64,000 bases of DNA, from assembly GCA_963728535.1 (NCBI GenBank), contig CAVSKK010000001.1, forward strand, positions 248,001 to 312,000. Direction: 5' to 3'. Shown here piece after piece: positions 8,258 through 16,445 of the stretch. The stretch comes from VAXT01 sp963728535. GTDB taxonomy: Bacteria > Actinomycetota > Thermoleophilia > Gaiellales > Gaiellaceae. Made by a program: the position numbers and the translations under genes. The notes under the pieces were generated by a model. It was not told where the DNA came from. It was given only the letters and a program-made list of their open reading frames with translations, and did not search any database. Within the stretch, counting starts at the first letter, position 1, and the number at the start of each line of letters is the position of its first letter.

Positions 8258-8274
8258 CGCTCAGGCGGGCCTTT
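8251..8274 (+). terminator. Intrinsic terminator behind the tRNA fragment
   Basis: AAAGGCCCGC, loop TCAG, GCGGGCCTTT is a perfect 10-bp stem followed by a pyrimidine-rich CTGCTCTTTG. It was presumably the terminator of the intact tRNA gene. Confidence 0.75.
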
Positions 8275-8483
8275 CTGCTCTTTGACGTCGCCGAGTTCGT
8301 CTAGCCAGCCATGAAGTTGCCACAACGTTGGCAAACGTCAGCCTTGACAAGACAAGGTGTCCGACTCCTTCGTTTCCCAAATTCGTGAGCGCTTCGCGGG
8401 CGAAGTCACCAAGGTGACGGTTTCGACTCGACACTGCTTTGGGCGGCACGGGGACGGGCGGTAGGGGAGTAACCGCCTCGGGG

Positions 8484-9374
8484 TCAACTCTTCCGCCACT
8501 CGACCGCCTGTTCGTCCCAATGCGCCAGCCCAGCTTTCGCGGTGAGAATGGGGTCGAGGAAGCTGGCAACCAGGCGATGCCCGACTATCGGATCGGGATC
8601 GAGCCCCACCTCTTCTGCGAGCGCGCGGTAGGGCCGCGCCCAGTCGGGTGGTGGCGCGGGCACCGATGCCGGGAGCTCGTGTGTCGCGCGCGCCTCGAAC
8701 AACCTGACGATGACCCCGCGAAGCCGGCGGAACTCGAACGGAGCGAGCTCGCTCATGAGGACGATGTCGATGAGATCCTTCGCTCGGGAGCTCGGCTGAT
8801 CGTCGCCGTAGCGTCTGGTATACGCGTGCAGCTTCTCCGCGATGTGCTGCTCGAGCGGGATAGCGCGGATGTGGGCGGGCTCAATGTCCGCGAAGTCGAG
8901 CAAGTCGGGCGTTGTGAGCTCGTCGGATGGAGCAACCTCGTCGCCGTCGCCGATGCCGACGTCGATCAGAAGCCGCTCGAAGAGCCGTCCGCCGACTAAG
9001 GCGTCGGCCCGGTAGCGGACGCCGCCGGCCGCGCCAACGTCGGCCTCTCCGACGCGTTCGATCTCGAACTCGAAGTAATCGTCCAGCTCTAGTGCGGCGG
9101 CTTCGATGAGGGCCTCGGTTGCGTCGTCGAGGGAGGTTCCCCAATCGAGGTCGACGTCACGAGTCGCCCGCGCCTTACCCGCAAGGCGCAGCTCGAGGGC
9201 GAAGCCGCCCTTCAGAACCCAACGCTCTGGAGCGGACTGCTCCAGGCGTGCAAGGAGGCGCGTGAACGCGACGAGCTTCCGAGCTCGACCGACCGGGCGT
9301 CCCCCTTCTCGTGCGGCGGCGTTGAGACGGGCCTCGAGCGCGACGCGGAAAGCGGCGGGAGTTGCGTACCTCAT
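8484..9374 (-). CDS. AbiEii/AbiGii-type nucleotidyltransferase toxin
   Basis: A 296-residue protein with the DNA-polymerase-beta-like nucleotidyltransferase core of AbiEii: VLKGGFALELRL (GG at 56-57) followed by TRDVDLDW (Asp73, Asp75 metal ligands). The conserved downstream segment HIAEKLHAYTRRYGDDQPSSRAKDLIDIVLM supplies the EKL and KD/DI elements of the family. In characterised type IV-like TA systems such proteins transfer nucleotides to tRNA or other targets and arrest growth, giving phage abortive infection or plasmid stabilisation. The start overlaps the stop of the AbiEi gene by 4 bp, the usual antitoxin-toxin order. Confidence 0.9.
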   Translation of the reverse strand: MRYATPAAFRVALEARLNAAAREGGRPVGRARKLVAFTRLLARLEQSAPERWVLKGGFALELRLAGKARATRDVDLDWGTSLDDATEALIEAAALELDDYFEFEIERVGEADVGAAGGVRYRADALVGGRLFERLLIDVGIGDGDEVAPSDELTTPDLLDFADIEPAHIRAIPLEQHIAEKLHAYTRRYGDDQPSSRAKDLIDIVLMSELAPFEFRRLRGVIVRLFEARATHELPASVPAPPPDWARPYRALAEEVGLDPDPIVGHRLVASFLDPILTAKAGLAHWDEQAVEWRKS

Positions 9375-9967
9375 TCGCGCAGGAGCCGTTCGACCGCTGT
9401 CTGCACTGTCGCGGCTCGCTCGGCGGCGGCGATTCGCAGGCGCTTCGGTGTCGTCAACGCCCGCTCGACTGCCTGTTGTACGGCCATCTGGATCTGTTCG
9501 GGTTGCGTTCCTGTCTCGAGCACGTCGACGATCGTTCGCTCCGGGGAGGTGGCCCGGAGGCCCTGGACGCGCCGTACTTCGCCGTCGGCGAGCGGTTCGC
9601 GCGGGTAATGGAAGCGGACGCCGTTCGGCGCCTCGCGGTAACGGTAGCGGCGAGGGAGAGTGAGGTGGACCTCGGATGGGGCCACATCCGACAGGCCGTA
9701 GAGCTCGAACGCGCTCTCGTGGGAGACGATTGCGATGTCCGGCCCGGCGAGCATCCAGGCGGCGGCGATGTGCTCGAACGGCGAGGAGGGGTAGAAGCGC
9801 AGTCGGTACAGCCCGCGGCCTGCGCGCTCGAGGCGCCCGCCCTCGCGGGCGTGGTGTCTTAGGGCGTTGCGGTGGAAGCCAGCCTGCTCTGCTTGGGAAC
9901 TGGTCACATATCCGGCCTGGGATTCGGCTATCCGTCCGAGTGTTTCCCAGCGATCCTGGTCAGCCAT
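9371..9967 (-). CDS. AbiEi-family antitoxin / transcriptional regulator
   Basis: A 198-residue protein starting MADQDRWETLGRIAESQAGYVTSSQAEQAGF, which is the N-terminal winged-helix AbiEi antitoxin domain (residues 1-60, LERAGRGLYRL), followed by the C-terminal AbiEi domain (HIAAAWMLAGPDIAIVSHESAFELYGLSD, VHLTLPRRYRY, ERTIVDVLE). AbiEi represses its own operon and neutralises AbiEii. The start at 9967 is chosen over upstream in-frame codons because the N-terminus matches the family and a TATAGT -10-like box lies 7 nt before it, implying a leaderless message. It is translationally coupled to AbiEii through ATGA. Confidence 0.88.
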   Translation of the reverse strand: MADQDRWETLGRIAESQAGYVTSSQAEQAGFHRNALRHHAREGGRLERAGRGLYRLRFYPSSPFEHIAAAWMLAGPDIAIVSHESAFELYGLSDVAPSEVHLTLPRRYRYREAPNGVRFHYPREPLADGEVRRVQGLRATSPERTIVDVLETGTQPEQIQMAVQQAVERALTTPKRLRIAAAERAATVQTAVERLLRE

Positions 9968-9974
9968 TTGCACA

Positions 9975-9980
9975 ACTATA
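9975..9980 (-). promoter_or_regulatory. -10 box TATAGT for the AbiE operon
   Basis: TATAGT on the minus strand, 7 nt from the AbiEi ATG, with no Shine-Dalgarno between. A leaderless transcript is inferred. A convincing -35 is not visible. Confidence 0.5.
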
Positions 9981-10267
9981 CCGTGCGAAACAATGACCAA
10001 GGCAAGCTGGCGCGGTCGCATAACACGCTCAAACCGCTCGACAAGGACGTCCCAGGCAACATAGTGGTCGCGACTTGCCCGGCGGCCCCGGTACTGCCGA
10101 CCGATGCAAGCGGCTACATGAGGAGTAGCGCCGCGGTCATCTCAGGCACGGTGCCCGAACGAACCCCCTGGGCGCGGGTGGCCAAGTCGGTGGCCACTTG
10201 AGCCGACCGGGTTGCTGCCTCGGCCTCGCGATCTCGATCGCGTCCTTGTGGAGCTGCCGACTGCGAA
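9981..10267. other. Intergenic region between AbiE promoter and GcvT-like gene
   Basis: About 290 bp with no supportable gene. Short ORFs on both strands here look like shadows. A short inverted repeat (CAAGT...ACTTG, 10183-10200) is downstream of the GcvT-like gene but lacks a T-tract. Confidence 0.3.
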
Positions 10268-11488
10268 CTAGGAGGCTGGTGAAAGAGCGACCGTCGAGGT
10301 CTTGCGTGCCGGATTGAAGAACGGGAGCTCCACCACCGTCCCGGCTGTCCGGCTGCGTCGCGCCTCCACCGTCCACTCGACCTGGACCCTCGTGCCGAGC
10401 TCGCTTTGGCCGGCTGCGACTGACGCCAGCGCTACCACCTTCTTCAGTGTCGGGCTCCACGTCGTGCTGGTCGCCTTTCCGATCTGGCGGCCTCGCGCGT
10501 ACACCGGAACGGGGATGCGCGAGGCGGCGGGCTCCAGCGCTGCCGTCAGCCCTTTCTCGCTGTACAGCTCCTCGAGCGGCTCCCAGTCGAGCTCCAGCCC
10601 GACGAGCCTCCGGGGAGGCCCGCCGCGAGCCTGTTCCCGCTCGAGCGCGCGACGGCCGACGAACTCCGCCGGCTTCTCGAAGTCGACGAAGCGTCCCAGT
10701 ACGCCCAGCTCGAAGGGCGAGTACGACTGCTCGGGAATCAGCGCGCGCCGCACGGAGTCGAAGTCCGCTTCGATGAGGATCAGCCCTGCCTCGATCCGCG
10801 CGATGTCGAGGGCGAGCATCCCGGCCGGCCGGATGCCGTAGGCGCTTCCAGCCTGCACGAGGGCGTCCCAGAGCTTGACCGCCTGAGTGCTCTTGACCCA
10901 CACCTCGTAGCCGAGGTCGCCCGTATAGCCCGTCCGGGAGACGTCGACGGGGATCCTGCCGACCTTCGCGGCCCGACGGCCAAAGTACTTGAGGTCGCCG
11001 AAGGGCGACTCGGTGGCCGCCTCCAGCACGTCGCGGCTCAGCGGGCCTTGCACAGCCAGCGCGGCGATGCGTTCACTCACGTCCTCGATCTCGACGTCCA
11101 GGCCGCGAGCGTTCATCCGGAGCCAGCGCAGGGACGCGTCGGCGGCCGTCCAGCGGTAGCTCTGCTCCTCGAGGCGGGCGACCGTTCCGTCGTCGACCAC
11201 GCGGCCGTCCTCGTTGCACCAGGACGTGTAGTAGACGCGGCCCACGCCGAGCTTGCTCGCGTCCCGCGTGATCACGCGGTCGACGAGCCGCGTGGCGTCA
11301 GGCCCGGAGACCAGGTACTTGTAGAGCGGAGAGACGTCGATCAGCGCCGCCGCTTCCCGGATGGCGTTGTACTCGATCTCGTGGGAGTCGGAGTACGCGC
11401 TCGCGGCGAGATAGCCCGACCACTCGCGCCACTGCAGCTTCGCGTTGAGTGGCGCGGTCCGGGGATAGAACGCGGTTCCGACTGACAC
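10268..11488 (-). CDS. GcvT-like folate-dependent aminomethyltransferase/demethylase family protein
   Basis: A 406-residue protein with a GCV_T domain at residues about 30-285 (EIEYNAIREAAALIDVSPLYKY, GRVVDDGTVAR, ALAVQGPLSRDVLEAA, RTGYTGDLGYEVW, GIRPAGMLALDIARIEAGL) and a GCV_T C-terminal barrel at 295-400. The Tyr-Thr-Gly-Asp/Gly-Glu pattern and the folate-facing Glu in YEVW are kept. The family includes glycine cleavage T protein, sarcosine and DMSP demethylases. No gcvH, gcvP or lpd is nearby, so this is probably a stand-alone methyl transfer to tetrahydrofolate from an unknown methylated substrate. A GTG start at 11488 is 9 nt from a TACGCT box. It is divergent from two FAD oxidoreductases 36 bp away. 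Confidence 0.85.
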   Translation of the reverse strand: MSVGTAFYPRTAPLNAKLQWREWSGYLAASAYSDSHEIEYNAIREAAALIDVSPLYKYLVSGPDATRLVDRVITRDASKLGVGRVYYTSWCNEDGRVVDDGTVARLEEQSYRWTAADASLRWLRMNARGLDVEIEDVSERIAALAVQGPLSRDVLEAATESPFGDLKYFGRRAAKVGRIPVDVSRTGYTGDLGYEVWVKSTQAVKLWDALVQAGSAYGIRPAGMLALDIARIEAGLILIEADFDSVRRALIPEQSYSPFELGVLGRFVDFEKPAEFVGRRALEREQARGGPPRRLVGLELDWEPLEELYSEKGLTAALEPAASRIPVPVYARGRQIGKATSTTWSPTLKKVVALASVAAGQSELGTRVQVEWTVEARRSRTAGTVVELPFFNPARKTSTVALSPAS

Positions 11489-11497
11489 GGCGGATCG

Positions 11498-11516
11498 AGC
11501 GTACCGCGGTTAGTGT
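11498..11516. promoter_or_regulatory. Divergent -10-like boxes between GcvT-like gene and FAD oxidoreductase
   Basis: On the minus strand TACGCT (plus coordinates 11498-11503) is 9 nt before the GcvT-like GTG. On the plus strand TAGTGT (11511-11516) is 8 nt before ATG 11525. Both would give leaderless messages. These are weak matches judged only by spacing. Confidence 0.35.
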
Positions 11517-11524
11517 CGCCGCTG

Positions 11525-13135
11525 ATGGCGACCTCGAACCACCGCATGTACGACGCCGTGATCGTCGGCGGCGGGCACAACGGGCTCGTGGCCGCGGCGT
11601 ACCTTGCACGGGCCGGGCTCGAGGTCGTCGTGCTGGAGCGGCGCCACGTTCTCGGCGGGGCGGCGGTCACCGAGGAGGTGTTCCCCGGCTTCCGGTTCAG
11701 CGTGGCCTCGTACGTCGTCTCGCTGCTGCGCCCCGAGATCGTCCGGGAGCTCGCGCTTCCGCAGCACGGCCTCGAGATCCTGCCGCTCGACGGAACGTTC
11801 ACGCCGCTCGACGACGACTACCTATGGAGGGTGAACGACCACGGCCGCACCGTGCGCGAGCTCAGGCGGTGGTCGGCGAGCGACGCAGAGGCGTACGAGG
11901 AGTACAGCCGCCTGATGGTCGAGATGGCGAGGTTCATCAAGCCGATCCTGTCTATGGCACCGGCGGATCCGGGCCGGCTCGATCCGCGCGAATGGCTTCC
12001 GGTCGCACGTCTCGCCCGCGACTTCAACGGCCTCTCCACGGAGCAGCGGGCGGTGTTCGTCCAGCTGATGACGATGAGCGCCGCCGACTTCCTCGACCAG
12101 TGGTTCGAGACGGATCCGCTGAAGGCGACGATGAGCGCCTCCGGGATCATCGGCACGTTCCAGGGGATCCGCTCTCCGGGAACCGCCTACGTCCTGCTCC
12201 ATCACTACATGGGCGAGATCGACGGCGTGCTGCGCGCCTGGGGGATCCCGCGAGGAGGGACCGGCGCCGTCAGCGAGGCGATCGCGAGCGCCGCGAGGTC
12301 GTTCGGCGCCGAGATCCGGACCGAGACCGCCGTCGAGCACTTCCTGACCCAAGGCGACGAGGTGACCGGCGCCGTCACGTCGGCGGGGGACGAGGTGACC
12401 GGACGGGTGACGCTGTCGAGTCTCGACCCGCAGCAGACGTTCGTCCGGCTCACGCCGTCCGGCCTCCTCGACGGGTCGTTCCTCGAGGACGTCGCGCGCT
12501 ACCGGTACCGGGGGTCCAGCGGGAAGGTGAACCTCGCCCTGGACGGGCTGCCCGAGTTCACGTGCCTGCCCGGCGCGGGCGACCACCTGCGCGGTGCAAT
12601 CAGCTTCAGCCCGAGCATCGACTACATCGAGCAGGCCTACGACGACGCGAAGTCCGGGCGCTTCAGCCGGCGCCCGTACATCGACATGGTCATCCCGACC
12701 CTGGTCGACCCGTCGATGGCGCCTCCGGGCAAGCACGTCATGAGCTGCTTCGTTCAGTACGCCCCTTACCACCTGGCCGAGGGCGACGAATGGGACGACG
12801 GCCGGCGCGCTGCGTTCGGGGAAACCGTCATCGACACGATCGCGGAGCGGGCGCCGAACATCCGCGACCTCATCCTGCACGCGCAAGTGCTCACCCCGAA
12901 GGACATCGAGGACACGTTCGGGCTTACCGAGGGGAACATCTTCCAGGGCGAGCTCTCGCTCGAGCAGCTCTTCTTCAACCGGCCCGTGCCGGGCTGGGCG
13001 CGCTACCGGACGCCGCTTCGGAACCTCTGGATGTGCGGCTCGGCCACGCACCCCGGGGGCGGGATCATGGGCGCGTCGGGACGGCTCGCGGCGCTCCAGG
13101 TCCTGCGCGGGCTTCGCGGCAAGAAGGCCGCCTGA
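11525..13135 (+). CDS. Phytoene dehydrogenase-like FAD oxidoreductase, paralogue 1
   Basis: A 536-residue flavoprotein. The N-terminal Rossmann motif is AVIVGGGHNGLVAAAYLARAG, followed by VLERRHVLGG. The C-terminal FAD segment is MCGSATHPGGGIMGASGR. This arrangement is that of the CrtI/PYROXD2-like amine-oxidase superfamily rather than a carotenoid operon member, since no crtB or crtE is nearby. The ATG at 11525 is preferred over GTG 11513 because the Rossmann fold begins directly after it and a TAGTGT box lies 8 nt upstream. The next gene is a paralogue 2 bp after the stop. Substrate is unknown; co-location with a GcvT-like enzyme suggests oxidation of an amine or methylated compound, which is inference. 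Confidence 0.85.
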   Translation: MATSNHRMYDAVIVGGGHNGLVAAAYLARAGLEVVVLERRHVLGGAAVTEEVFPGFRFSVASYVVSLLRPEIVRELALPQHGLEILPLDGTFTPLDDDYLWRVNDHGRTVRELRRWSASDAEAYEEYSRLMVEMARFIKPILSMAPADPGRLDPREWLPVARLARDFNGLSTEQRAVFVQLMTMSAADFLDQWFETDPLKATMSASGIIGTFQGIRSPGTAYVLLHHYMGEIDGVLRAWGIPRGGTGAVSEAIASAARSFGAEIRTETAVEHFLTQGDEVTGAVTSAGDEVTGRVTLSSLDPQQTFVRLTPSGLLDGSFLEDVARYRYRGSSGKVNLALDGLPEFTCLPGAGDHLRGAISFSPSIDYIEQAYDDAKSGRFSRRPYIDMVIPTLVDPSMAPPGKHVMSCFVQYAPYHLAEGDEWDDGRRAAFGETVIDTIAERAPNIRDLILHAQVLTPKDIEDTFGLTEGNIFQGELSLEQLFFNRPVPGWARYRTPLRNLWMCGSATHPGGGIMGASGRLAALQVLRGLRGKKAA

Positions 13136-13137
13136 GC

Positions 13138-14775
13138 GTGGCCCGGGAGCGATACGACGCGGTCGTGGTCGGGGCAGGCCACAACGGCCTGGTCACGGCG
13201 TCGTACCTGGCGAAGGCGGGGCTCCGGACGCTGGTTCTCGAGCGGCGAACCCGGGCGGGCGGCCCCCTGGCCACGGAGGAGCTCGCACCCGGTGTGCGCG
13301 CGCCGGTTGCGGCCGACTGCGTCGGAGGGCTCCGTGACGACGTCGTCCGCGACCTCGCGCTCGGCTCGCACGGCTTCCGCGCCGTCGAGCCGGAGGTGGC
13401 GGCCTTCGCTCCGTCCGCCGACGGGCCCGGCCTCACGTTGTGGCGCGACCCGGTCCGGACGGCGACGGAGCTACGCGAAGGGCCCCGGCCGCGCGATGCC
13501 GAGGCGTACGTCGCCTTCGACCGCAGGATCCGCGCGCTGGGCGCCTTCCTGGCCCGCGTCCAGGCGACCGAGCCGCCGGACCTCGCGTCTCTGTCCCTCG
13601 CGGACGCCACCGGCGGCCTCACGCTCCTGAACGGGCTGCGGCACCTCGGGAGGGAGCAACGGCGCGAGGCGCTGCGGGTGTTGCCGATGTCGGTCGCGGA
13701 CCTCGTCGGCGAAGCCGTCGAGGGCGAGGCGCTTCGCGGCGCCCTCGGCGCGCGAGGCGTTCGGTACGCGGCGATGGGCCCCCGATCGGCGGGAACGGCA
13801 CTCAATTTCCTGTGGGACTCGGCCTCGGGAGGAGGAGCGGCAGGCCGCACGGTGTTCGCGCGCGGCGGGCCGGACTCGCTGGTGGAGGCGCTCGTCGCCG
13901 CTGCGCGGGGAAGCGGCGCAACGATTCGACTCGACGCCGACGTCGCGGCCATCCGAACCGGGCAAGGGTTGGTCGAAGGGGTCGCGCTCGCAAACGGCGA
14001 GGAGGTCGACGCGCGAATAGTCGTGTCGAACGCTGACCCCAAGCAGACGCTTCTTCGCCTCGTCGACCCGGCCGCGCTCGGCCCGACCCTGGGCTGGCGG
14101 GTAGAGAACATCCGCACGCCCGGCGTGGTGGCGAAGGTGACCTTCGTCCTGGAGGGCCTGCCGGCGATCGGCGGCGTCGAGGGCGAGCGCCTGCGTGGGC
14201 GGATCGTCCTCGCACCCAGCCTCGACGACCTCGAGCGGGCCTTCGACGACTCGAAGTACGGCCGGATCTCCGAGCACCCGTATCTCGAGGCGACGATCCC
14301 CACCCTCTCCGACCCCTCGCTCGCGCCTGAAGGGATCCACGTCCTGACCGCGCTCCTCCAGTACGCGCCGCGGCGCCTCCGCGACGCGGACTGGAACGAG
14401 GCAGCGAGCGATCGTGTGGCGGACAGGGCGGTGCGGACGCTCGAGGTCCATGCACCCGGCATCGCGGACAGGATCGTCGCTCGGCACGTCGTCACGCCTG
14501 CGGACCTCGAGCGAGAGTACGGGCTCAGCGGCGGGCACCCGATGCACGGCGAGCACGCCCTCGACCAGTTCTTCGCGTGGCGGCCCCTCCTCGGCCATGC
14601 GCGCTACCGGCTTGCCGGGATCCGTGGCCTCTACATGTGCGGGGCGGGCACACACCCCGGCGGCGGGATCACCGGCGGCCCCGGGAGGAACGCAGCCAAG
14701 GCAATCCTGGCCGACGCCCGCCGAGCGGGGAGGAAGAGGAGGCGCCGGCGCCGGGCCCCGAGCGTCAGCGGCTGA
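13138..14775 (+). CDS. Phytoene dehydrogenase-like FAD oxidoreductase, paralogue 2
   Basis: A 545-residue protein that starts with GTG at 13138, two bases after the stop of paralogue 1, reading VARERYDAVVVGAGHNGLVTASYLAKAG. It keeps the Rossmann motif (GAGHNG), VLERRTRAGG and the C-terminal FAD motif MCGAGTHPGGGITGGPGRN. The open frame extends much further upstream through paralogue 1, but that portion is a shadow. The pair is tandem and clearly homologous but diverged in the middle (substrate) region, so the two may act on related substrates or form a heterodimer. The 3' end overlaps the convergent SQR-like gene by 11 bp. Confidence 0.85.
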   Translation: MARERYDAVVVGAGHNGLVTASYLAKAGLRTLVLERRTRAGGPLATEELAPGVRAPVAADCVGGLRDDVVRDLALGSHGFRAVEPEVAAFAPSADGPGLTLWRDPVRTATELREGPRPRDAEAYVAFDRRIRALGAFLARVQATEPPDLASLSLADATGGLTLLNGLRHLGREQRREALRVLPMSVADLVGEAVEGEALRGALGARGVRYAAMGPRSAGTALNFLWDSASGGGAAGRTVFARGGPDSLVEALVAAARGSGATIRLDADVAAIRTGQGLVEGVALANGEEVDARIVVSNADPKQTLLRLVDPAALGPTLGWRVENIRTPGVVAKVTFVLEGLPAIGGVEGERLRGRIVLAPSLDDLERAFDDSKYGRISEHPYLEATIPTLSDPSLAPEGIHVLTALLQYAPRRLRDADWNEAASDRVADRAVRTLEVHAPGIADRIVARHVVTPADLEREYGLSGGHPMHGEHALDQFFAWRPLLGHARYRLAGIRGLYMCGAGTHPGGGITGGPGRNAAKAILADARRAGRKRRRRRRAPSVSG

Positions 14776-15901
14776 ACCAGCGGGCGGTGCGGCTCGAGCC
14801 GAAGTGGTGCTTTTCGGCGACGAGGGCGTCGGACGGCTCGTGGAACGTGCCGGTCGGCTTCGGACCGGAGAGAAAGTCCACGTCGACGCGACCGACGAGA
14901 CCGGCGCCGAACTCGATGTAGCAGGAGCCGAGCCCGTCGTACGCATTCGGCTGCTCGCCTCTGCGCAAACGCGCGATCAGCGATTCCGCGACGACGCGGG
15001 CTGCTCCCTCGGCGAACACTCCCGCCTTCGGCACGCCGATCGTCGCGACGTCCCCGACCGCGTACACGCCCGGAAACCGCGTCTCGAGCGTCTTCGGGTT
15101 CACCGGCACATAGCCGTCCTCTCCGGCGAGTCCGCTCGCCGCGACCACGTCGGGGGCGCGGTGCTTCGGGACGCCGAGGAAGAGGTCGTAGGGCAGCTCG
15201 CTGTCGTCATCGAGCACGGCGACGCCACGTGCCGGGTCGAGAGAGCTCACGCGGTGGCCGGCGACGAACTCGATGCCACGCTCGGCAAAGGCGGCAACGA
15301 GTGCCTGGGATGTGTCCGGTGAGGGAGGAACCGGGCTCCCGAACGGGATGACGAAGGAGATCTCGCACTCGTCGCGGACGCCTCGCGCCGACAGATAGTC
15401 GTGCAGCAGCAACGCGGCCTCGCTCGGCGCCGGAGGGCACTTGAACGGTGCCCCGCAGACGCCGACGATCGCTCGACCCTGCGAGAACGTGGGGAGCAGC
15501 TCGCCCACCTCCACGGCGCCGCCCACCGAGTAGAACTCGTGACCCCCCTCGGCGAGCCCCGGCGTGGCGTCCAGGTCGTAATCGGCGCCGAGTGCGACGA
15601 CCAGGACGTCGGCCTCGTGCACACCGCCGTCGGTGGTCACGCGCCGCGCTTCGGGATCGATCGCGGCGATCGTCTGCTGCAGGAAGCGCACTCCGGGCTT
15701 CGCGATGTCGCGGTACTCGAGGCGGACAGCGTCGGGCGTCTCCCGGGCGAACATCACGTCGAGCTTCGAGTACCCGAAGACGAACGCGTCGTTCTTGTCG
15801 ATCAGGGTCACGTCGACGTCGTCGCCGAGCGCCTCCGACAACATGGTTGCGAGCTCGAGGCCTCCGAAACCCGCTCCGAGGATGACAACCCGGGTTTCCA
15901 T
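14765..15901 (-). CDS. SQR/FCSD-like pyridine nucleotide-disulfide family flavoprotein
   Basis: A 378-residue protein beginning METRVVILGAGFGGLELATML, with GxGxxG at 9-14 and a second nucleotide-binding segment around VYAVGDVATIG. The VCGAPFKCPPAPSEAALLL segment (Cys149 and Cys155) is characteristic of the sulfide:quinone oxidoreductase / flavocytochrome c sulfide dehydrogenase branch. Only these two of the three usual SQR cysteines are obvious, so the substrate may not be sulfide. It probably acts at the cytoplasmic membrane face with quinone as acceptor. It converges on paralogue 2 of the FAD oxidoreductases. Confidence 0.8.
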   Translation of the reverse strand: METRVVILGAGFGGLELATMLSEALGDDVDVTLIDKNDAFVFGYSKLDVMFARETPDAVRLEYRDIAKPGVRFLQQTIAAIDPEARRVTTDGGVHEADVLVVALGADYDLDATPGLAEGGHEFYSVGGAVEVGELLPTFSQGRAIVGVCGAPFKCPPAPSEAALLLHDYLSARGVRDECEISFVIPFGSPVPPSPDTSQALVAAFAERGIEFVAGHRVSSLDPARGVAVLDDDSELPYDLFLGVPKHRAPDVVAASGLAGEDGYVPVNPKTLETRFPGVYAVGDVATIGVPKAGVFAEGAARVVAESLIARLRRGEQPNAYDGLGSCYIEFGAGLVGRVDVDFLSGPKPTGTFHEPSDALVAEKHHFGSSRTARWFSR

Positions 15902-15925
15902 CAGGCGATCGTAGTCGTCCCCGCC

Positions 15926-16372
15926 TCAGTCGACCTTCGTGTAGGTCAGGTCGAAGTCGGTTCTCCAGGTCTTCCCGTCCTCCGCGATCTCGAAGCGGCC
16001 GGTGATCGTCTTGCCGTCCTCGGAGAACGTGCCCGTGAACCGCTGGGAGAAGGGATCCCCGTCTCGCCACAGCTTCCACACCCCATCGCTGAGGCTCATC
16101 TCGTAGACACGCTGGACGTCGCGGTCGTCGGTGTAGAGCTGGTAATAGGTGTCGTTCATCCCGTCGCAGCCGATTACCGCGACGCCGTCCGGGGCCTCGG
16201 GCAGCTCGACATGCGACCGCTGGATCAACAGAGGCGCGCCCTCGAGCCATTCGAAGGTGACCCGTCCTCCGCCGGGCCAGGGCGGCCCGCCGGGTGGCCC
16301 CGCCTCCACGGTCCATTCGCCGGCAAGTGCCTCCAACCGTTCCCGCGTGGCGGTGTTCGTGGATTCGCTCAT
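15926..16372 (-). CDS. DUF1579-like small protein
   Basis: A 148-residue protein starting MSESTNTATRERLEALAGEWTVE, chosen because AAAGGAG lies 5 nt before this ATG; the in-frame upstream start at 16411 adds an unlikely basic leader. LEALAGEWTVEAG, GMNDTYYQLYTDDR, FSQRFTGTFSEDGKTITGRFEIAEDGKTW and DLTYTKVD form the beta-barrel pattern seen in DUF1579 / lipocalin-like proteins of actinobacteria. No catalytic residue can be assigned. It lies 24 bp downstream of the SQR-like gene start on the same strand and could precede it in one transcript. Confidence 0.65.
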   Translation of the reverse strand: MSESTNTATRERLEALAGEWTVEAGPPGGPPWPGGGRVTFEWLEGAPLLIQRSHVELPEAPDGVAVIGCDGMNDTYYQLYTDDRDVQRVYEMSLSDGVWKLWRDGDPFSQRFTGTFSEDGKTITGRFEIAEDGKTWRTDFDLTYTKVD

Positions 16373-16445
16373 TGCTTTCTCCTTTCGCCGAGTCGCCCAC
16401 ACCGACTTCAAACGGCGCCTGAACTCATCGGTGCTGACGAGATCA

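Noticed and set aside
11449..13137. Upstream extension of the second FAD oxidoreductase to a 1108-codon ORF
   Set aside because: The extra part is a shifted reading of paralogue 1; the real protein starts at GTG 13138 where the Rossmann fold begins.
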